Below the pieces are notes generated by a model. The model searched no databases. It saw only the letters and a program-made list of their open reading frames with translations, and was not told the DNA's origin. Shown here piece after piece: positions 59,191 through 64,000 of a DNA stretch of 64,000 nucleotides. The stretch is from Zoroaster sp. YZ-2022 (Eukaryota > Echinodermata > Asteroidea > Forcipulatida > Zoroasteridae). The translations under genes and the position numbers were made by a program. Numbering within the stretch: the stretch's first letter is position 1; every line of letters begins with the position of its first letter. The stretch is from NCBI GenBank assembly GCA_029582265.1, contig CM055820.1, forward strand, positions 21,489,756 through 21,553,755, written 5' to 3'.

Positions 59191-59483
59191 AGGTAAGGTA
59201 TATGATTGGTACATCAAAAACAACCAAATTGTTCAATACTATAGTGTGAAAATTACTTGGTGTAAAGCCGATGGTAGCATTGATCTTCCTAAGAAATAAT
59301 TGTTTTTGTATCTGAGGTGTGATGTCACGTTTTAGGAGAGAGTGAAATAATTTCCAGTTTGGATTTAGGACATAGATACGTTCAGGCACAGGTTGGTCGT
59401 GCAATGTATACCTTGATTCAATGAAAAACATATAATCGTATATATAGCATCAGTTTGTTCAATATTACTAATGTTGTACCTCA
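59191..59483. mobile_element. TTAA MITE, AGGTAAGGTA family, copy 2
   Basis: TTAA at 59187-59190 precedes AGGTAAGGTATATGATTGG. The segment AATTACTTGGTGTAAAGCC matches 5818-5835. The far end CTAATGTTGTACCT near 59470-59483 resembles the GGGAAGGTACAAC terminus, so the two families are probably related. Confidence 0.6.
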
Positions 59484-59604
59484 TGGATGTTATTAACGCA
59501 CGAGTCCTTTCTATCTATCTCCTGCTGGTGTTATAATATAAATAGTGATGTACAGTTTTCCCTTCAAAATTTTCCTTTTTGAGAGTTGATATCCACGTCA
59601 TTAA

Positions 59605-59893
59605 AGGGACTCGTCATGATCAACAGGAATCAGTTTGCTAGTTTCAGATTAACTCAGTGACTGAAAATAATACCCCACATGATAAGGTCATATTACCGTT
59701 CCTGCTGCATAAATGAGCCAGTAATTTTCAGTGACTGTGTTCATCTTAAACTATAGGACACTGATTCCATGCCCTGTTAAAAGTCTATCAATTACTGGCT
59801 CATTTATGCAGCAGCAATGGTAATATGACCTTATCATGTGGGATATTATTTTCAATCACTGAAGTTAATCTAAAACTAGCACTCCAATTCACC
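59605..59893. mobile_element. TTAA MITE, copy 6, rearranged
   Basis: TTAA at 59601-59604 then AGGGACTCGTCATGATCAAC. The sequence runs through a whole arm pair to ATGCCCTGTTAAAAGTCTAT at about 59788. It then repeats the second arm (ACTGGCTCATTTATGCAGCA, ACTAGCACTCCAATTC) to 59893. This looks like one and a half elements, from a nested insertion or an unequal exchange. Confidence 0.75.
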
Positions 59894-60308
59894 TTTATTC
59901 ACGAGTCAGCCATTTTAAGTCTTATTCCCTGAATACAAGAGATTGTGTATCTGTACATGCTCATTATAGTAACCTGCCTAATTTTGTATGTTTGCAGGGA
60001 TAATTCACGAGTCAGCCATTTTAAGTCTTATTCCCTGAATACAAGAGGTTGTGTATCTATACATGCTCATTATAGTAAACTGCCTAATTTTGTATGTTTG
60101 CAGGGACAACCTCGCTTTCAAATGTCATTGAATTATAGGTAAATTAATGGAAATAAGTACATACATTTATGTATTCCTCATGAACTTTTCTTTGGAGCTA
60201 TCAGATTATTGGGCCTTCTCGCTGATGCATGCTGCATGTACATGTAAGCTACAGAGTGTGGTTGTGAGAATTACAGCCTCGCTTTCGTATTGATCGTGAA
60301 TAAGGCGA
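59885..60308 (+). repeat. Dispersed repeat, copy 2, with an internal direct duplication
   Basis: This parallels 55690-56155 over more than 400 bases (TCTTATTCCCTGAATACAAG, TAGTAACCTGCCTAATTTTG, GGACAACCTCGCTTTCAAAT, GGGCCTTCTCGCTGATGCAT, GAGAATTACAGCCTCGCTTT). The first ~115 bases (CACGAGTCAGCCATTTTAAG to TTTGCAGGG) are duplicated in tandem here and not in copy 1, which instead has its own duplication. Confidence 0.8.
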
Positions 60309-60343
60309 ATTAGTAATAATCCGAACGATAAATTACCGAATTA

Positions 60344-60530
60344 TTGATTTAGACGCTTTTGGGTGTGTTTATCGAAGCTGGAGACGATGTCTAACAGTGT
60401 ATCAAATAAGAATTGTATCTCATTGTCGAGCCAATCGAAAAACACTTTCAAATCCCACAAGTTGCCATTCCGGCGACTTCTTGTCGAGTACAGCCCGTTA
60501 TAAGAATGAATGATGCCGTCTGTTATCAGT
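60344..60530 (-). CDS. Candidate terminal exon, unknown protein
   Basis: On the minus strand a strong acceptor (TTTTTTTCTCAG) ends at 60531 and opens a 62-codon frame to a TAA just past 60344. It includes LITDGIIHSYNGLYS, NGNLWDLKVFFDWLDNEIQ and LLDIVSSFDKHTQKRLNQ. Its composition is protein-like and GC is higher than its flanks. I do not recognise a domain and found no upstream exon, so this could equally be a chance frame or relic. An AATAAATTTA-type signal downstream is not evident. Confidence 0.3.
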
Positions 60531-60565
60531 CTGAGAAAAAAACTTACTGGTTCGTCCTTTTTCAT

Positions 60566-61911
60566 AAAATAATATGTGGACCACTTAAATTATATTTAAC
60601 ACATTTATTTATATACACATTTTTGGATCATCATTAAGTATGAATACGCCTTTACATTGTAAAGACATTTTATACATAGGTTCTAAGGGGATAATTACGA
60701 TATAGTTGTTGCACAAGCCGACTGGTGCAGCATACGGGGCACATGCATAATAGAAGATTCAGATTTCATTATATGAGGCACATTCATTTGGGTTTTCGTT
60801 CAAATGGTGGGCTCATGAATTTTTGGATGGAGGGGGTTTTATCTGGAAGGGAGCATCAACATTTATTTAATTATATTGCCAATGTTTGGCCAAGACGACC
60901 CACAAAATAGAATGCATAAAGCGAACAAATTTTGAAAGATAATGCCGTAGTTAAACGAAAAGAAATTTATGAAATCTGGATATCGGAAGCTGTAAATAAA
61001 AGCGATATTTCAAACGCGCTTGATTCTGATTGACAGCCGCGCTGGCCAATCGGAAGACTTCCCACACCCTCGGCCCGTTACATACAATAAATTGTGCGAT
61101 CACGTGCAACCCGATAATTAAAAACGCGGGGTCCCGCCTTTTATTAATTTGAGTTTTAATTTATTGGTATTAAAGTGCAACACGTAGCCTACATAGACAC
61201 AATAAATAAGCCTTCGAACAGAGGCTTATCGAATAGACTGTAAACAGCTGCTTCAATGGTCGTACAGTTTGATCTCTTAATTTGAGATTAGAGAGGTTCA
61301 GGAAAATCTATTATATCGGGAAGGTACAACATTCAGTAATTACCAGATCAGATCAACAAATAATTCTCTGAAAGCTTACATGGTGTGAGTTTGATAAACT
61401 GTAAAAAAAAATAATAATAATAAATAAATAAGTGTTAATTTTTGAACGCCTTTCTGATAACACGTTTTTGCGTTTATTTTTCAACGGCTGAAACGCGTTG
61501 TGTTATTTGTTTTTATACTAAAAACAAGTTTGTGCGTTGATGAATATAGACACAAAGACACGTTGTAAGAGGTAAAAAAAGAACATTATTATAGGGGGTC
61601 TACACAAAAACACGTTTATTAAACAGACGTGTTTATAACGAACGTTGTTTTTTGACTGATTGTATACAAGTATCTATCATCCAGAGAAATTATTTCGTCT
61701 GAAATGCTTTCATGTAACAGAAGAAAAATATGATTATGATGAATTTACATCAGAAAGAATTGTTTGCAAAAAGGAAAAACATTTTTTTTTTAAACGTGTA
61801 ACCTGAGTTGTCCTTCGTTTTCTCAATAACATGAGAACCTTTTGTGGTGCAATTTTCACAGCAGGTTAGTTTTATGATATATTTGTTTTAAAAACTAGAG
61901 GGTTGAAATGT
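60566..61911. other. Non-coding stretch with a MITE head fragment
   Basis: At about 61315-61400 GGGAAGGTACAACATTCAG and a TTCTCTGAAAGCTTACATGG-type segment resemble the GGGAAGGTACAAC family. Several CGTTTTTGCGTTTATT-like repeats of AACACG/CGTGTT occur at 61440-61640. No gene is recognised. Confidence 0.35.
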
Positions 61912-63446
61912 ATGTATGTGACTAAATACCAATGTTGTGCCTTCTATTTAAAGCCATTGTTATAAACATTGGTGATGTATGTGACTAAACACCAATGTTG
62001 TGCCTTCTATTTAAAGCCATTGTTATAAACATTGGTGATGTACATTGTATGTGACTAAACACCAATGTTGTGCCTTCTATTTAAAGCCATTGTTATAAAC
62101 ATTGGTGATGTATGTGACTAAACACCAATGTTGTGCCTTCTATTTAAAGCCATTGTTATAAACATTGGTGATGTATGTGACTAAACACCAATGTTGTGCC
62201 TTCTATTTAAAGCCATTGTTATAAATATTGGTGATGTATGTGACTAAACACCAATGTTGTGCCTTCTATTTAAAGCCATTGTTATAAACATTGGTGATGT
62301 ATGTGACTAAACACCAATGTTGTGCCTTCTATTTAAAGCCATTGTTATAAACATTGTTATAAACATTGGTGATGTATGTGACTAAATACCAATGTTGTGC
62401 CTTCTATTTAAAGCCATTGTTATAAACATTGGTGATGTATGTGACTAAACACCAATGTTGTGCCTTCTATTTAAAGCCATTGTTATAAACATTGGTGATG
62501 TATGTGACTAAACACCAATGTTGTGCCTTCTATTTAAAGCCATTGTTATAAACATTGGTGATGTATGTGACTAAACACCAATGTTGTGCCTTCTATTTAA
62601 AGCCATTGTTATAAACATTGGTGATGTATGTGACTAAACACCAATGTTGTGCCTTCTATTTAAAGCCATTGTTATAAACATTGGTGATGTATGTGACTAA
62701 ACACCAATGTTGTGCCTTCTATTTAAAGCCATTGTTATAAACATTGGTGATGTATGTGACTAAACACCAATGTTGTGCCTTCTATTTAAAGCCATTGTTA
62801 TAAACATTGGTGATGTATGTGACTAAACACCAATGTTGTGCCTTCTATTTAAAGCCATTGTTATAAACATTGGTGATGTATGTGACTAAACACCAATGTT
62901 GTGCCTTCTATTTAAAGCCATTGTTATAAACATTGGTGATGTATGTGACTAAACACCAATGTTGTGCCTTCTATTTAAAGCCATTGTTATAAACATTGGT
63001 GATGTATGTGACTAAATACCAATGTTGTGCCTTCTATTTAAAGCCATTGTTATAAACATTGGTGATGTATGTGACTAAACACCAATGTTGTGCCTTCTAC
63101 TTAAAGCCATTGTTATAAACATTGGTGATGTATGTGACTAAATACCAATGTTGTGCCTTCTATTTAAAGCCATTGTTATAAACATTGGTGATGTATGTGA
63201 CTAAATACCAATGTTGTGCCTTCTACTTAAAGCCATTGTTATAAACATTGGTGATGTATGTGACTAAATACCAATGTTGTGCCTTCTACTTAAAGCCATT
63301 GTTATAAACATTGGTGATGTATGTGACTAAATACCAATGTTGTGCCTTCTACTTAAAGCCATTGTTATAAACATTGGTGATGTATGTGACTAAATACCAA
63401 TGTTGTGCCTTCTATTTAAAGCCATTGTTATAAACATTGGTGATGT
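61912..63446. repeat. 63-bp satellite, about 24 copies, from a MITE end
   Basis: The unit GTATGTGACTAAACACCAAT, GTTGTGCCTTCTATTTAAAG, CCATTGTTATAAACATTGGTGAT has a 63-base period. Variants (AAATACC for AAACACC, CTACTTAAAG for CTATTTAAAG) cluster near the right side. Inverted, ACCAATGTTGTGCCTTC equals the MITE terminus GAAGGYACAACATTGGT. The last unit runs directly into the MITE head (GATGTTGGCAAAACTG) at 63446. Confidence 0.96.
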
Positions 63447-63698
63447 TGGCAAAACTGTTTCTTAAAGTGTCCTTATACTTTCTTTGAATCAAAAGAAGAT
63501 TATACGTTAAACGACCAAATTGTTATTGAGAAAATCATGAAAGTGCATTCAGATTTCTCTGGGGACAAATTCAGTTTTGAAATTGTTTTACTAATTTTTC
63601 TAAAATTATACCACCTCAGACCAAAAAAAGTTCAAGGGATGTTTGATACCATCTTCATCTTCATTCCAAGTAGGAATATTCCAAGGCTGACCGTGGTC
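63447..63698 (+). mobile_element. MITE body following the 63-bp array
   Basis: It continues the GGGAAGGTACAAC family: TTGGCAAAACTGTTTC, TTATACTTTCTTTGAATCA, AAAGTGCATTCAGATTTCTC, CACCTCAGACCAAAAAAAGT, TCAAGGGATGTTTGATACCA. It links the head segments (39388 type) to the tail segments (49400 type) in one copy and is the best guide to the family's internal order. It ends where the TTAA MITE begins at 63703. Confidence 0.8.
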
Positions 63699-63702
63699 TT
63701 AA

Positions 63703-63900
63703 AGGGACAATATCGTCACGATCAGAACAGACTTTCAACAGGGCATGGAATCGGTGTCCTAGTTTAAAATGAACACAGTGACTGAAAAATTGCTGGCTTA
63801 TGCAGCAGCAATGGTAATAGGACATTATCATGTACGGTATTATTTTCAGTCACTGAGTTAATCTAAAACTAGCACTCCGTGCCCTGTTGATATTGTCACT
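63703..63900. mobile_element. TTAA MITE, AGGGACAATATCGTCACGAT family, copy 7
   Basis: It starts AGGGACAATATCGTCACGAT after TTAA (63699-63702) and ends ATATTGTCACT before TTAA (63901-63904): a clean TTAA duplication. It is slightly shorter than copies 1 and 2 because the second arm lacks part of CCATGCCCTG. Confidence 0.88.
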
Positions 63901-64000
63901 TTAATGAACTTGATTTACACAATCTTGAAAATATGTTTTCTTCCCATGCACATTATAGCCGTTTTAATGTCTAATTTTTACATAATCACAATAATGTGTT

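Overview
This is eukaryotic, gene-poor, AT-rich DNA, most likely from a deuterostome invertebrate and probably an echinoderm such as a sea star. That placement is an inference. It rests on a large intronless SREB-type receptor gene, vertebrate-style splice signals, a tRNA-derived SINE paired with an L2/CR1-like LINE, and a dense load of short TIR elements. There are no operons, no bacterial signals and no CRISPR array. Only about 2-3% of the window looks like host coding sequence.

Host genes. (1) 4995-5330, minus: first coding exon of a THAP zinc-finger protein, ending at a GTAAGT donor, with the zinc-binding His of the C2CH motif replaced by Gln. (2) 53014-54201, minus: essentially complete coding exon of a rhodopsin-class orphan GPCR of the SREB family (GPR27/GPR85/GPR173). 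A strong splice acceptor lies upstream, so the in-frame extension to 54540 is probably intron. (3) 60344-60530, minus: a weak candidate terminal exon of unknown function.

Mobile and repeated DNA by region. 1-12.8 kb: hAT MITEs with perfect 8-bp target duplications, two minisatellites, and a Penelope-like element remnant cut by a TTAA MITE. 13.8-18.5 kb: a poorly defined diverged repeat, a DNA transposon with an internal 83-bp tandem array, a hAT MITE, a Penelope terminal fragment and a 41-bp satellite of about 26 copies. 21.4-28.3 kb: a tRNA-SINE, then a ~5-6 kb region bounded by CACTCAAAAAAAT inverted ends with TA flanks. This region holds a five-exon, frame-broken gene resembling the SAMD3-like proteins that are abundant in fish and invertebrate genomes, with a 104-bp satellite in one intron. 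28.7-47.3 kb: a mosaic of nested MITEs, including a MULE-like element inside another MITE, two more SINEs, a second kind of SINE, and an 81-bp array. 47.5-48.2 kb: a 36-bp satellite. 51.5-54.6 kb: an inverted second copy of the 83-bp-array transposon, then the GPCR. 54.8-64 kb: more MITEs, a hAT element, a truncated LINE with a ~309-bp ATT tail, a repeat-family pair, and a 63-bp satellite.

Main themes. Three satellites (63, 81 and 41 bp) all derive from different segments of one TTAA-flanked MITE family. The SINE and the LINE share a 3' stem-loop plus (ATT)n tail, as expected if the LINE machinery mobilises the SINE. The best candidate for an under-described system is the intron-containing SAMD3-like gene inside a TIR-bounded element at 22.2-28.3 kb.
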